From: Gammaproteobacteria bacterium
Lineage (GTDB): Bacteria; Pseudomonadota; Gammaproteobacteria; SZUA-229
Assembly (NCBI GenBank): GCA_026197015.1
Contig: JAPHRB010000038.1
Coordinates: forward strand, 1 to 7,181
Direction of reading: 5' to 3'
DNA length: 7,181 bases
Made by a program: the position numbers and the translations under genes. Positions 7,053-7,181 of the stretch are shown here, one piece after another. Positions within the stretch are counted from its first letter, which is position 1. Every line of letters starts with the position of its first letter. Below the pieces are notes generated by a model. That model was not told where the DNA came from and searched no databases. It worked only from the letters and a program-made list of their open reading frames with translations.

Positions 7053-7181
7053 GCCAGAATGCACCTGAAACAATAGCTGATATAGGGGCGGCACTCAGAG
7101 CCAGAAAAAAACGACTCGGTGAAGAACTGATTCATCAGGGGCTGATCACTGAAGATCAGGTTAGTATCGCCCTTAAAGAAC
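7049..7181 (+). CDS. mshE: MshE/GspE-like pilus extension ATPase, 5' part only
   Basis: The gene runs off the right edge after 44 complete codons, so only the N-terminal regulatory part is visible. After a leader of about 20 residues comes RLGEELIHQGLITEDQVSIAL (residues 22-42). This fits the MshEN/GspE-N pattern RLGxxLxxxG(L/I)(L/I)xxxxLxxxL, with Val for the third conserved Leu. In Vibrio MshE this motif binds c-di-GMP, and the bound ATPase promotes pilin assembly from the cytoplasmic face of the inner membrane. The Walker, Asp-box and His-box regions lie outside the window and cannot be checked. The start is supported by AAGGGA seven bases upstream and by the ATGA overlap with mshN. The partner gene and the motif make MshE the best call; a PilB- or GspE-type ATPase remains possible. 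Confidence 0.82.
   Translation, partial: MSQNAPETIADIGAALRARKKRLGEELIHQGLITEDQVSIALKE

Overview
The window looks like a piece of a moderately AT-rich gammaproteobacterial chromosome. The reasons are a 6S RNA with the enterobacterial-type pRNA template, a TrmL of the gammaproteobacterial type, and an operon resembling the Vibrio/Shewanella-type MSHA (mannose-sensitive haemagglutinin) type IV pilus cluster. I cannot name a genus. There are no insertion sequences, CRISPR arrays, tRNAs or rRNAs.

Left part, minus strand (about 1-694): trmL (tRNA wobble 2'-O-methyltransferase) is followed within about ten bases by ssrS, the 6S RNA that sequesters sigma70 RNA polymerase. Positions 1-44 lie beyond the 6S closing stem and hold nothing I can call. 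Positions 695-854 form a divergent intergenic region with one plausible sigma70 promoter reading right.

Right part, plus strand (855-7181): five tightly packed genes read in one direction, with gaps of 20, 4 and 12 bases and then a 4-base ATGA overlap. The order is a sigma54-type response regulator of the PrsR-like subclass, an MshM/ExeA-like AAA ATPase carrying a transmembrane helix and a C-terminal SPOR domain, an MshL-type lipoprotein secretin, an MshN/GspB-like TPR membrane protein, and the first 44 codons of an MshE/GspE-like pilus extension ATPase with a MshEN c-di-GMP-binding motif.

Together the right-hand genes look like the envelope-crossing part of an MSHA-like type IV pilus. The secretin forms the outer-membrane pore. 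The ATPase-SPOR protein and the TPR protein form an ExeA/ExeB-like pair that probably helps the secretin pass through peptidoglycan. The extension ATPase powers pilin assembly, probably under c-di-GMP control. The leading response regulator suggests phosphorelay and sigma54 control. The most unusual points are the AAA-SPOR architecture, the enhancer-binding regulator at the head of the cluster, and the M-L-N-E gene order. These are variations on known systems; I see no completely unknown system here.
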